From positions 1 to 32,934 of the forward strand of contig PLIO01000050.1 of the NCBI GenBank assembly GCA_003140075.1: a DNA stretch of 32,934 nt, given 5' to 3'. The position numbers were made by a program, and so were the translations under genes. Shown in pieces: positions 1 through 7,252 of this stretch (position 1 is the stretch's first letter; each line of letters opens with the position of its first letter). The notes beneath the pieces were generated by a model that saw nothing but the letters and a program-made list of their open reading frames with translations, was not told the DNA's origin and made no database searches. The DNA comes from Acidobacteriaceae bacterium (GTDB lineage: Bacteria; Acidobacteriota; Terriglobia; Terriglobales; Acidobacteriaceae).

Positions 1-2
1 GG

Positions 3-1904
3 CCGGACCATCCCGCCAAGTGCATGTGTGCAGCGCCGATTTTGCTGGGGAACAAACCGTCGGGTGTGATGGTCGCGATGAGCACAGAAAGAGAGTTTCT
101 GTTCGAACAGCGCGACCTTGACGTGCTGGTGACCGCTGCCGGGCAAGTATCGGTCGCGGTAGAGAATGCGCGGCTGTTCGCGGAAGAGCAACGCCGTTCG
201 CGGCAACTGGCGTTCCTTAACAATATTTCGCGTACCGCCATCTCGAGTGACGATCCCGTGCACATGCTGGGGCAGATCGTTGGAGAAATTCAAAAGAACT
301 TCAGCTTCGATCACATTGGCATCGGCTTGCTCGATTACGGCACTAAGGAAATAGAAATCAAAGCCGAAGCCGGCGCGACGGCCCATGCCATGGGCAAGCG
401 CATTCCGCTGGGCATCGGCATCCTCGGCCGGGTGGCGCGCACCGGCGAACGGGCGTTGGTGCAAAACGGCGCCGAAGGCCAGATGGGCGCGATTCTGCCG
501 GAGTCGCGGTCCGTGCTGTGCATTCCGATCACCTATGGCGAGACCCTGCTCGGCGCGCTCAACATCGAAAGCCGCGACGAGAGCGCGTTTTTCCCGCAGG
601 ACGTTCTCATTCTCAACACCCTGGCGGACCTGCTGGCCACCGCTCTGCACAACGCCTTCGTCTTTCAGAAGCTGCAACAGCAATCCATCACCGACGGCCT
701 TACGGGGATCAAAACGCGGCGTTTTTTCTGGGAGGCGCTGTCGGCGGAGTGGAAGCGCGCCTCCCGCTCCGGACGCCCGTTCTCCGTGGTGCTGATCGAT
801 CTCGACAAGTTCAAGGAAGTGAATGACACCATGGGCCACTTCGAAGGCGACTTGGTGCTCGCCCGCGTAGGGCGGCTGCTCGAGCAAAAGTCGCGGCAAT
901 CGAACGTGGTCGCGCGCTACGGCGGAGACGAGTTCATCATCCTCATGCCTGAAACCGGGCGCGAGCAGGCCGAGGTGCTGGCCGAACGCTTGCGGCAGTG
1001 GATTTCCACCGATGCCATGCTGAGCGAACACCACATCACCGGCAGCTTCGGCGTGGCCAGTTTCCCCACTCACGGTTTCTCCATTGAAGACATCATTCGC
1101 GTGGCCGATGCCGGCATGTATGTTTCGAAGCGTTCCGGCGGCAATCGCGTCTCCGCGGCCGAAGAATTCGCCGCGGGCGAGGAGTTCGCTCCTCAGCGCC
1201 AGCAGATTTCTTCCTACATCGAAGGCTTTCTGCAGCGCGAACACAACGGTCCGGAGCATCTGGAAGAACTGGCTTCGATGCTGGTGAAGCTGTGCGGCGG
1301 CGAAGAAGAGTGCAACGTTCCGCTGCTCAAGGAGTCGATCGAAGTCCTCAGCCGGGCCGCGGAATCTCGCGAGCTGCGCACCTCCGGCCACGGTGACCTG
1401 GTGGCACGCTACACGGAAGTTTTGGCGCGGGCGCTCCATTTGGCTCCGGAAGAAACCAGCGATCTGGTCTATGCCGCGCGCATCCACGACGTAGGCAAGA
1501 TTTTTGTGCCGGAGCGCATCCTGAATAAACCGGGTCCGCTTACCGACGACGAATTTTTCCTGGTGCGCATGCACGCCCGCGTGGGCGCAGAGATTGCCGC
1601 CGTCCTGCCGCACAGCGCCATGATGCGCCAGGCCATCGAGCATCATCACCAGCGCTTCGATGGCACCGGCTATCCCGATGGAGCGAAGGGTGAGCAGATT
1701 CCCTTGTGGGCGCGCATCATTTCCCTCGCTGACGCCTATGCCAACATGCTGACCGAGCAATCGATCGGAGCGGCACGCACTCCCGAGCAAGCGCTCGATG
1801 AGCTATCGAAGATGAGCGGCACTGGTTTCGACGGAATGCTGGTGCGGCTGCTATTGCGGGAGCTGAAGTCGGAACGGGCTTCATCGGCAAAGGATAGTTT
1901 CTAG
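3..1904 (+). CDS. GAF-GGDEF-HD-GYP c-di-GMP signalling protein (5' partial)
   Basis: The reading frame is open from base 3, so the gene begins left of the window; the first visible ATG (24) is internal to a GAF domain. Numbering from that ATG, the tail of one GAF domain runs to about residue 60, a second GAF domain spans about 70-215, a GGDEF domain about 220-375 and an HD-GYP domain about 440-610. GGDEF is intact at residues 300-304 (ARYGGDEF). HDVGK starts at 488, and DGTGYP follows an HHH cluster near 549. GGDEF domains make c-di-GMP and HD-GYP domains hydrolyse it, so the protein may be bifunctional under control of GAF ligands or redox state. The usual RxxD inhibitory site five residues before GGDEF reads RQSN, so product inhibition may be weak. 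No membrane segment is visible, so it is probably cytoplasmic. Which activity dominates cannot be read from sequence. Confidence 0.93.
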   Translation, partial: PDHPAKCMCAAPILLGNKPSGVMVAMSTEREFLFEQRDLDVLVTAAGQVSVAVENARLFAEEQRRSRQLAFLNNISRTAISSDDPVHMLGQIVGEIQKNFSFDHIGIGLLDYGTKEIEIKAEAGATAHAMGKRIPLGIGILGRVARTGERALVQNGAEGQMGAILPESRSVLCIPITYGETLLGALNIESRDESAFFPQDVLILNTLADLLATALHNAFVFQKLQQQSITDGLTGIKTRRFFWEALSAEWKRASRSGRPFSVVLIDLDKFKEVNDTMGHFEGDLVLARVGRLLEQKSRQSNVVARYGGDEFIILMPETGREQAEVLAERLRQWISTDAMLSEHHITGSFGVASFPTHGFSIEDIIRVADAGMYVSKRSGGNRVSAAEEFAAGEEFAPQRQQISSYIEGFLQREHNGPEHLEELASMLVKLCGGEEECNVPLLKESIEVLSRAAESRELRTSGHGDLVARYTEVLARALHLAPEETSDLVYAARIHDVGKIFVPERILNKPGPLTDDEFFLVRMHARVGAEIAAVLPHSAMMRQAIEHHHQRFDGTGYPDGAKGEQIPLWARIISLADAYANMLTEQSIGAARTPEQALDELSKMSGTGFDGMLVRLLLRELKSERASSAKDSF

Positions 1905-1930
1905 GGAGCGCGACTCAAGTGACACTTATC

Positions 1931-1958
1931 CACTTATAGGGGTAGTGGGCCAGCTTTA
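1931..1958 (+). repeat. left arm of 28-bp imperfect inverted repeat
   Basis: These bases match the reverse complement of 3221-3248 at 23 of 28 positions, including the core GGGTAGTGG. The pair bounds an AT-richer 1.3-kb segment. The arms (CCACTACCC next to an (A/G)CTGG(T/C)CC stretch) recall the terminal repeats of IS21/IS481-like elements, but that is recollection of style and not a match I can run. No transposase lies between the arms. I see no clear target-site duplication just outside them. Confidence 0.6.
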
Positions 1959-2005
1959 GCATGTCAATAAAATAGTACGGGAAGGCGCGTAAAATCTGTG
2001 GATTT

Positions 2006-2374
2006 CTAGGGTAAGCCGAGTTTTTTCTTGATTTCAGCCTTCGCAATTTCGGCTATTACGGCAATGGCCACGCCGGGGAGTCCTGCCACGCGGGCTTTCG
2101 TGCTTTCCCAGACACTCGTATCCTTTACGTTATCTAAGAACTCATGGCCTTCCCACGTTAACTTGGAAATCCCAGGTACGCCTAATCCCACCTTCCCTTT
2201 AATGAAACCAGCTTCGATGAGCATGGTCAGATGGTAATAGACTTCTTCACGCGAATGATTTGTAATGCCAAAGTCTTCGGGTTTTGTTGGGGTAAGGCAT
2301 CTTGTTCCGTCGAACCGTGGACCGTCTGCTATGGCGATCAAGAGTTCACGAACTAGGTCCATGTCTCGGTTCAT
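2006..2374 (-). CDS. DUF2513-like small protein
   Basis: This 122-residue protein starts MNRDMDLVRELL and continues with a winged-helix-like middle (HSREEVYYHLTMLIEAGFI, then a short beta stretch and LTWEGHEFLDN). That is the pattern I associate with the DUF2513 family, found in phages, islands and plasmids. The C-terminal 40 residues are hydrophobic and then lysine-rich (AGLPGVAIAVIAEIAKAEIKKKLG). The frame is open up to an ATG at 2452, but family members begin at the M-RDMDL motif, so 2374 is preferred; a GAAAG lies about 9 bases upstream. The fold suggests DNA or protein binding, but the family's function is unknown. It lies inside the inverted-repeat-bounded segment, on the opposite strand to the two tiny ORFs that follow it. 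Confidence 0.75.
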   Translation of the reverse strand: MNRDMDLVRELLIAIADGPRFDGTRCLTPTKPEDFGITNHSREEVYYHLTMLIEAGFIKGKVGLGVPGISKLTWEGHEFLDNVKDTSVWESTKARVAGLPGVAIAVIAEIAKAEIKKKLGLP

Positions 2375-2599
2375 CTCGATACTTTCGCATTTGTAAAGTT
2401 CTTGCACGGAGCACACTCCTGTACTACTATTGGGTTGCGCTCCTTCGCACAATTCCGATAGTTCTAAAGCACCCTGACTACGAATCGGGGCGCTTTAGTC
2501 TTGGAGTGATTTCCCGCCGATTATACTCCGCATATGTGAGATAATTCGCGCCTTCCCCTAGGGCCTTCAACAAAATTAAAAACGAAACGAGGTTTACTC

Positions 2600-2740
2600 A
2601 TGGCGAAGGCGTCAAGATGGCTGAAGCTAGATCAGCAAGCTAAAGTGCGCGTCCGTGTTGGCAGCAAGAAAAATGTCGAGATCAGAATCATTCTTCCCGC
2701 GAGACGCATTAAAAAACAATTGGAGAGTTTGCAACCGTGA
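2600..2740 (+). CDS. 46-residue basic protein, unknown
   Basis: An ATG at 2600 has a GAGG eight bases upstream and opens a 46-codon frame (MAKASRWLKLDQQAKVR... ending LESLQP). The product is strongly basic, with an alternating hydrophobic/charged run (VRVRVGSKKNVEIRIILP) that predicts two beta strands followed by a basic helix. The downstream gene starts at the GTG inside the last codons, a GTGA overlap that indicates translational coupling. I do not recognise a family. A small nucleic-acid-binding protein or an antitoxin-like partner are possibilities only. The Shine-Dalgarno sequence and coupled neighbour are the evidence that it is real. Confidence 0.5.
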   Translation: MAKASRWLKLDQQAKVRVRVGSKKNVEIRIILPARRIKKQLESLQP

Positions 2741-2898
2741 CAGATGCTGACATTTTAGAGCGGTTTTTGGAGGAGATCGAAAACGGTATTAAGGCAATGC
2801 GTCACGAGCAGCCTCACCCGAACCAAGAAAGAATAGACCGTTGGACTGCGTTAGCGGTTAGGGTTAGAGAGGATATTGCACGCGAGAAACAAGCCTAA
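2737..2898 (+). CDS. 53-residue acidic helical protein, unknown
   Basis: A GTG at 2737 overlaps the preceding stop as GTGA, a typical coupled start. The 53 residues (MTDADILERFLEEIENGIKA...VREDIAREKQA) are predicted almost entirely helical, with two amphipathic helices split by HEQPHPNQERIDRW. The protein has an acidic first half and a charged tail. It follows a basic 46-residue protein directly, so the two could form a complex. Its stop overlaps by four bases with that of the convergent KGG-type gene. No family is recognised; the coupling and absence of stops support it as coding. Confidence 0.5.
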   Translation: MTDADILERFLEEIENGIKAMRHEQPHPNQERIDRWTALAVRVREDIAREKQA

Positions 2899-3173
2899 CG
2901 GCTTCGATCTGCCTTTTTCCATCGAGCTTTCGCCGCTTTGGCAGCGATCTTGGAACGCTCCGCCTTGGTCATGGTCTTAAGGCGGCGCTTACCGCCAATC
3001 TGACCGCCCTTGCGTCCGATAGCGGCCATGTACTCAGAGATATTCGCTGGCATGGCGCTTCCAGTCACCTTGGGGACTTCGGGTTCTGGCGGGGGAATGT
3101 GGCCTGTGGAGACAGCGACGGTCCATGCGGCGAGTTGGTTTGGATCACGCGGACGTTTTCCCTTGCCGATCAT
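2895..3173 (-). CDS. small basic KGG-type conserved protein
   Basis: This is a 92-residue protein. The first half is proline-rich and probably disordered. The second half carries the conserved pattern AAIGRKGGQIGGKRRL, then a helix SKIAAKAAKARWKK rich in Lys, Ala and Arg. Small proteins with a G-KGG-GG motif followed by an A-KAA-ARW helix recur in phages, plasmids and acidobacterial genomes, usually annotated hypothetical; the composition suggests nucleic-acid binding. The ATG at 3173 has a GGAG nearby, though rather close. The gene overlaps the convergent 53-residue gene by four bases at the stops and ends the passenger group inside the inverted-repeat segment. Confidence 0.7.
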   Translation of the reverse strand: MIGKGKRPRDPNQLAAWTVAVSTGHIPPPEPEVPKVTGSAMPANISEYMAAIGRKGGQIGGKRRLKTMTKAERSKIAAKAAKARWKKADRSR

Positions 3174-3220
3174 GGCTCCATGATGCCACAGTCGGGATGC
3201 TAAAGCGAGGCTGTGGAAAT

Positions 3221-3248
3221 TGAAACTGGTCCACTACCCTTATAGGTG
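3221..3248 (-). repeat. right arm of 28-bp imperfect inverted repeat
   Basis: The reverse complement of this stretch matches 1931-1958 at 23 of 28 positions. It lies just outside the KGG-type gene and about 50 bases before the next module on the plus strand. Together the arms mark the edges of the candidate element. The sequences beyond the two arms show no obvious further symmetry, so 28 bp is probably the repeat's full extent. Confidence 0.6.
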
Positions 3249-3295
3249 CTCGCTAGTAATTCAATAAGTACTCTGATAACATTCCGGCGAAGTCT

Positions 3296-4147
3296 ATGTT
3301 GCCGAATTTCAAGGCTCTCTTCGACGACGATAACTTTACGATCCAAAGCGGCGTGATTCCCGCTCGAGCTCGCATATCGGGTGCTGGTCTCGGCTCGAGA
3401 TTTGCATGGTGCTACTCCCCGTCTCTTAAGTTCGCTCACCGAGTCCTGGGGGCTACCGCAGAGTTTCCCATGCGACTTAAGTCCTCTTCCGAATTAACTT
3501 GCTTTTGGGATACTCACGAGATCGAAATCTTCAACCCGGAATATGCTTCCTCAGAATTCATCAGCATTGGCCTGAAACCGTCTCCACAGTTAACAGCAGA
3601 ATTCCCGCATCAAGTTCTGGGGCCTTCGTATGGCGTTCTGCTACTCGACGACTGGCCGGAGCCGTTCAAGCGCTCTGTGCAGGAGGACCTCGACGTCATT
3701 CAGGGCTTCGTCGAGCCGTTCCGTTCTGGAACAACCCCAGGCTTTGAATCCAGGACGCTCGCTAGGCTAGCCAAAGAGGATCTCGACCTGAAGCTGCTCT
3801 GGTCCTCGCGAAAATACGGACCGCCCGGGCAGTCCACCCTCGCACATTACGCCAACATTCTCGCCGCCGCCCCGGCCTCGGCCAACTGTATCAATGTGAC
3901 TGTGAATACTAAGGACCAATCCAATAATCCCGTTTCGGGTTGCCAGGTCTCTTACGTCAAATCTATCAAGCATGGCAAATCCCAGTTTTACAAATCCTTT
4001 TCTTGCTTTAGTACCCCGACTTCCGAATGTATGTACGCAGGTAATTACGATATGTGGGCCGAAAAAGCCGGTGCAAGCGGCCCACACCGGGGTGTAAATG
4101 TCGCAAGTGCCACTCCCAACCAATTTGTCGACCTGCGAGCACCTTAA
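3296..4147 (+). CDS. unrecognised 283-residue protein with beta-rich C-terminus
   Basis: The frame opens after a stop at 3257 and ATG 3296 is its first start; no strong Shine-Dalgarno is seen. No signal peptide or membrane segment is apparent. Residues 1-190 match no family I know; they are mixed and include hydrophobic YGVLLLDDW and an acidic helical DLDVIQGFVE. From about 200 the sequence changes to a beta-sandwich-like pattern, NVTVNTKDQSNNPVSGCQV, then a Cys-containing stretch. That resembles carboxypeptidase-regulatory or Ig-like domains, where such a strand pattern is common. Cysteines in the last 90 residues could pair if exported. The next gene, an OmpA-domain membrane protein, starts four bases after this stop, so the two are very likely co-translated. 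Function unknown. Confidence 0.6.
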   Translation: MLPNFKALFDDDNFTIQSGVIPARARISGAGLGSRFAWCYSPSLKFAHRVLGATAEFPMRLKSSSELTCFWDTHEIEIFNPEYASSEFISIGLKPSPQLTAEFPHQVLGPSYGVLLLDDWPEPFKRSVQEDLDVIQGFVEPFRSGTTPGFESRTLARLAKEDLDLKLLWSSRKYGPPGQSTLAHYANILAAAPASANCINVTVNTKDQSNNPVSGCQVSYVKSIKHGKSQFYKSFSCFSTPTSECMYAGNYDMWAEKAGASGPHRGVNVASATPNQFVDLRAP

Positions 4148-4151
4148 TTCA

Positions 4152-5066
4152 ATGGCAATTCCACAACAGTTAACCATTGAACTGATCTTCGACACGGCCG
4201 CCACCTTTATGGGCATCGCAAGCGGTGGTCTTAAGGAAATTGCCCCACCGGAGATGCCGAAAACGTGGACCCTGCTCGGCACCATCACAGCAGCTGGGGC
4301 GTTCCTATCAGCTAAGTTACTCATCGGCTCATATGGAATCGAGATCTCCCAGCGAGTCTGGTTCGGTTTTTCAATTGCGTTCATGTGGCTAGCCGTTATC
4401 TGCTGTATCGTTTATGTTCTCACTCGTTCGGAGCGCACTATTGTCTACGAGGGAGAAACCAAGCTGGCCGGTTCCAAGGACGAGTACCTCGATGATGTCA
4501 AAAACGATCAGCAGAATAACGAGAAGAACCGCGACGAACTCCTCCGCGATGCAACTGGGGACGTTGGCGACGTGTGGACCCCGCACGCCCTGAGCAAGTC
4601 CCGCCGCATCCTTGGAATCGAGTACACCATTCTTATCGCGCTGCTTGCCTTTGGCGCCTACCTCGGCGTCGAAGCCTATAATACGCAGAAACCGGTCCTT
4701 ACCTTTGCCGAAAGAACCTCCAAGCTGAAGGACGTGCACTTCGAACTCAACGGAGGCGACCTCAGTACCGATGCGGCCAACATCCTCGACGAGAACGCTC
4801 AAATCCTGAAAGACGTTTTCAAGAATTTCAGCAATGCGACCGTGATTTTGGAGGGATATTGCGATGACCGCGGCAGCGACCAGTACAACTTTGCTCTGGG
4901 TTACAAACGCGCCGAGGCCGCGAGGGCGGCGCTCATCGCTGCGCAGATTGCCAAGGAGAAGTTGACGGTGTCCAGCCATGGTAAGAGGGAATCTACTTGC
5001 CAACCAAATGACGAGAGATGTCGGCAGGAGAATCGGCGCGTACACTTGACGGCAATTCAGAATTGA
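4152..5066 (+). CDS. OmpA-domain protein with three predicted membrane segments
   Basis: The frame extends up to 4098, but the ATG at 4152, four bases after the upstream stop, gives a natural start (MAIPQQLTIELIF). Predicted membrane segments lie at about 37-60, 67-90 (VWFGFSIAFMWLAVICCIVY) and 150-170 (ILGIEYTILIALLAFGAYLG). A charged soluble loop of about 55 residues separates the second and third. The C-terminal 120 residues form an OmpA/Pal/MotB-type domain: VHFELNGG, an ILEGYCDDRGS motif with the conserved Asp, and YKRAEAARAALI with the conserved Arg. Such domains bind peptidoglycan. Three helices before the domain differ from plain Pal or OmpA and from single-helix MotB/ZorB, so this is an unusual architecture. 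It is coupled to the unknown 283-residue protein. Confidence 0.8.
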   Translation: MAIPQQLTIELIFDTAATFMGIASGGLKEIAPPEMPKTWTLLGTITAAGAFLSAKLLIGSYGIEISQRVWFGFSIAFMWLAVICCIVYVLTRSERTIVYEGETKLAGSKDEYLDDVKNDQQNNEKNRDELLRDATGDVGDVWTPHALSKSRRILGIEYTILIALLAFGAYLGVEAYNTQKPVLTFAERTSKLKDVHFELNGGDLSTDAANILDENAQILKDVFKNFSNATVILEGYCDDRGSDQYNFALGYKRAEAARAALIAAQIAKEKLTVSSHGKRESTCQPNDERCRQENRRVHLTAIQN

Positions 5067-5240
5067 TCGGTAGCGAGTGAAGTCATCTCCCACCCATGGA
5101 GCGCCACGTCCCGACCTATACCCTGCTCGGCGGCCAAAGCGGGCCTTGGAAAACTTCAAGCGCTCTGGAAGCCGCGATCCGCGCAAAACCAACATCCCCC
5201 CCACTTGCAACTGCAACCCATAAACTTGCACACTGGTTCG

Positions 5241-6029
5241 ATGCCAGTCTCCCTCTCCCTCTCCCTCTCAAACAAAGTAGCCCTAATCACGGGCGGCTCG
5301 CGCGGCATCGGAGCAGCCACGGTGCGCATGTTCGCCGCGGCGGGCGCGAAGGTCGTCTTCAGTTATCAGAAGGCGCGCTCACAAGCCGAGGCTCTCGCCA
5401 AAGAATGTGGCACCGCCAACAGCCGCGCCGTAGCCAGCAACCTCACCAGCGCGGAGTCCGCTCGCGTCCTGGTAGCCGAGGCGGTCAAGCACTTCGGGCG
5501 CATCGACATTCTCGTCGCCAATCACGGCGTGTGGCCCGCCGAAGACGTTGCCATCGAGAGCATGACCGATGAGCAATGGCGCTCCACTCTTTCCATTAAC
5601 CTGGATGCGGTTTTCGGTCTGGTCAAATACACGGTTGCGCAGATGAAATCGCAACCGCGAAACGGCTCAGCCGCGGGACACATCGTGCTCATCAGCTCCA
5701 CCAGCGGCCAGCGCGGCGAGGCGTTCCATTGCGACTACTCCGCCAGCAAGGGTGCGCTGATCAGCATGACGAAGAGCTTATCCACCGAATTGGCTTCGGC
5801 GGGAATTTATGTCAACTCGGTTGCGCCCGGCTGGGTGGATACCGACATGTCCAAACCCGCGCTGGATGACCCGGGGAGCGGGGAAGAAATTCGGCGCACC
5901 ATCCCCTTAGGCCGCGCCGGCACGCCTGAGGAGATTGCCGCCCCAGTGCTGTTTTTGTGTACGGAATACGCCAGCTTCATCACCGGCGAGGTCTTCAACG
6001 TAAATGGCGGAGCGGTGCTGGTGGGATAG
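5241..6029 (+). CDS. SDR-family oxidoreductase (FabG-like)
   Basis: This is a classical short-chain dehydrogenase/reductase of 262 residues using NAD(P)(H). It shows the Rossmann motif GGSRGIG near the N-terminus, NHG (the NAG position), a catalytic Ser in ISSTSGQRG, the YSASK catalytic Tyr-Lys pair, and a C-terminal FITGEVFNVNGG typical of FabG-type enzymes. An in-frame ATG at 5205 would add 12 residues; 5241 fits the family better, though neither start has a clear Shine-Dalgarno. The N-terminus encodes SLSLSLS through a hexamer repeat. It stands alone on the plus strand between the OmpA module and a secreted protein. The substrate cannot be assigned: 3-oxoacyl-ACP or a sugar/alcohol are both possible. 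Confidence 0.92.
   Translation: MPVSLSLSLSNKVALITGGSRGIGAATVRMFAAAGAKVVFSYQKARSQAEALAKECGTANSRAVASNLTSAESARVLVAEAVKHFGRIDILVANHGVWPAEDVAIESMTDEQWRSTLSINLDAVFGLVKYTVAQMKSQPRNGSAAGHIVLISSTSGQRGEAFHCDYSASKGALISMTKSLSTELASAGIYVNSVAPGWVDTDMSKPALDDPGSGEEIRRTIPLGRAGTPEEIAAPVLFLCTEYASFITGEVFNVNGGAVLVG
5249..5269 (+). repeat. CTCCCT hexamer microsatellite inside SDR gene
   Basis: Three and a half tandem copies of CTCCCT encode Ser-Leu repeats just after the start of the SDR gene. The unit is six bases long, so copy-number change keeps the frame and would only lengthen the N-terminal tail. Confidence 0.8.
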
Positions 6030-6206
6030 CCGCTTGGGCGCGAAATTCCGTCCCAGCGTGACTCCACGCGCTTTTTCTGCATCCAACTTGTTGCCGAAAC
6101 CTGTTGCCGAAAACCAGGGCGCGGAGGTCCGCACTGTGCGCCGCAGTCCGCAATTCTGCCGCAAGCAGCTACAATTCCTGTTCAGGCTTCACTACTACCG
6201 GTTGGC

Positions 6207-7085
6207 ATGAAACATTTATTTCTCATAGTTGCGCTGCCGTTTACGCTGGCTATGTGTCTCTACGGCACGCGTTCAGTCTCGGCCCAGGCTGCCGCGCCGT
6301 CTCCTGCGCAGTCCGCCACAAGCCCGTCCTCGCTCCCCGGGGCTGCCGCAACTATTCCGGGAAACGATCAGGAAAACGCCCGCAAAGCCCGCGCGCTGCT
6401 GCAGCAGGCGATCAAAGCTCTGGGCGGCGATGCCTATCTCAACGTCCACGATCTGCAGGAGCAGGGCCGCACCTACACCTTCTATCACGGACGCTCCTCG
6501 ACCAACGGTATTTTCTTCTGGCGCTTCGTCGAGTATCCCGACAAGGAGCGCATCGAACTCACCCCGCAGCGCGACGTCGCCTACATCTACACCGGCAATA
6601 AGGGGTATGAAGTCACCTACAAGGGCCCGCGCGAAGTGGAAAAGAAAGATCTCGACGACTATCTGCGCCACCGCCGCTTGTCTCTCGATACCATGTTGCG
6701 CGTCTGGATCAACGACCCAACGGTCGCTCTCTTCTTCGACGGCGATGCCCTTGCCGGCAGCCTCGCGGCGCAGCGGGTCACGCTCATCAGTGCGAAGGAC
6801 GAGTCGGTCAGCATTTACTTCGATATGGACACGCATCTGCCCATCAAGAAAACTTATTCCTGGCGCGATCCCGTGGACAAACAACGCAACGTTGAAGAAG
6901 AGACCTTCGACAATTACCGGCCCGTGCAGGGAATCATGACGCCTTACGGATTCACCCGCTACTTCAACGGAGACATGCAAACCGAGCGCTTCGTCAACTC
7001 GGTCAGTTTCAATCAGAACCCCAACCCGGCGATGTTCGATGCCAATTCCGGCTACGACCCCAACAAAGCCGTCAAGAAACACTAA
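6207..7085 (+). CDS. secreted LolA-like protein
   Basis: This 292-residue protein has a signal peptide (hydrophobic residues 4-20, probable cleavage after SVSA at 26), then a low-complexity Ala/Pro/Ser linker to about 55. The helical segment ARKARALLQQAIKALGGDAY opens a beta-rich domain of the outer-membrane lipoprotein-sorting (LolA/LolB-like) superfold, seen in many acidobacterial periplasmic proteins. The recurring pattern of strands (YTFYHGR, RIELTPQRDVAYIYTGNKGYEV, SIYFDMDTHLPIKKTYS, MTPYGFTRYFNGD) is characteristic. Length and fold suit a periplasmic lipid- or lipoprotein-binding protein, but classical LolA is shorter, so the exact ligand is unknown. The next gene in the same direction is lpxC, about 200 bases downstream, with its own leader. 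Confidence 0.75.
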   Translation: MKHLFLIVALPFTLAMCLYGTRSVSAQAAAPSPAQSATSPSSLPGAAATIPGNDQENARKARALLQQAIKALGGDAYLNVHDLQEQGRTYTFYHGRSSTNGIFFWRFVEYPDKERIELTPQRDVAYIYTGNKGYEVTYKGPREVEKKDLDDYLRHRRLSLDTMLRVWINDPTVALFFDGDALAGSLAAQRVTLISAKDESVSIYFDMDTHLPIKKTYSWRDPVDKQRNVEEETFDNYRPVQGIMTPYGFTRYFNGDMQTERFVNSVSFNQNPNPAMFDANSGYDPNKAVKKH

Positions 7086-7210
7086 AGTGACCCCGGATTA
7101 GAAGCCTCTCACACGCTCACCTTACCCTGACATAACTCACTGACACGTCTCTGTTTAGCCCGATCCAGCCTATTGCTCACTTCGGTTCAAGGTTGACGCT
7201 ACTTTACGTA

Positions 7211-7252
7211 CTGTGGCTTTTTTACCACAGCCGGGAAATCACCTCCGGCTGT
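7211..7252 (+). promoter_or_regulatory. mutually exclusive hairpins in lpxC leader
   Basis: Hairpin A pairs CTGTGG (7211-7216) with CCACAG (7225-7230) around a T-rich loop. Hairpin B pairs ACAGCCGG (7227-7234) with CCGGCTGT (7245-7252) around a 10-base loop. They share ACAG (7227-7230), so only one can form at a time. The structure ends 36 bases before the lpxC start. Such alternatives are typical of attenuators or riboregulators. No known riboswitch consensus is recognised. Confidence 0.5.

Larger units (their letters stand above)
1931..3248. mobile_element. candidate non-autonomous element with passenger genes
   Basis: The segment is delimited by inverted repeats at 1931-1958 and 3221-3248. 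It is visibly AT-richer than the flanking chromosomal genes and carries a DUF2513-like gene, two tiny ORFs and a KGG-type basic protein. Such small genes are common in phages and integrated elements. No transposase, integrase or recombinase gene is seen inside, so if mobile it would need help in trans, or it is the remnant of a larger IS-type element whose transposase was replaced. The inverted repeat is directly observed; mobility is inference. Confidence 0.4.

Noticed and set aside
3200..3439. Minus-strand 79-residue frame opposite the start of the 283-residue gene
   Set aside because: No ribosome-binding site or protein-like pattern; it also runs into the inverted repeat.
4152..5066. ZorB/MotB-type assignment for the OmpA protein
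   Set aside because: MotB and ZorB have a single N-terminal helix with a conserved Asp; here there are three helices and no such Asp. No MotA-like partner is adjacent.
4389..5231. Minus-strand frame over the OmpA gene
   Set aside because: Antisense to an OmpA domain with its conserved Asp and Arg motifs; no pattern of its own.
5249..5269. Phase-variable start for the SDR gene from the CTCCCT repeat
   Set aside because: The unit is six bases, so slippage does not shift the frame.
5096..5572. Plus-strand frame starting MERHVPTYTLLGG
   Set aside because: It crosses the SDR gene in another frame; the first 40 residues lie in the gap but no homology pattern or ribosome-binding site is seen.
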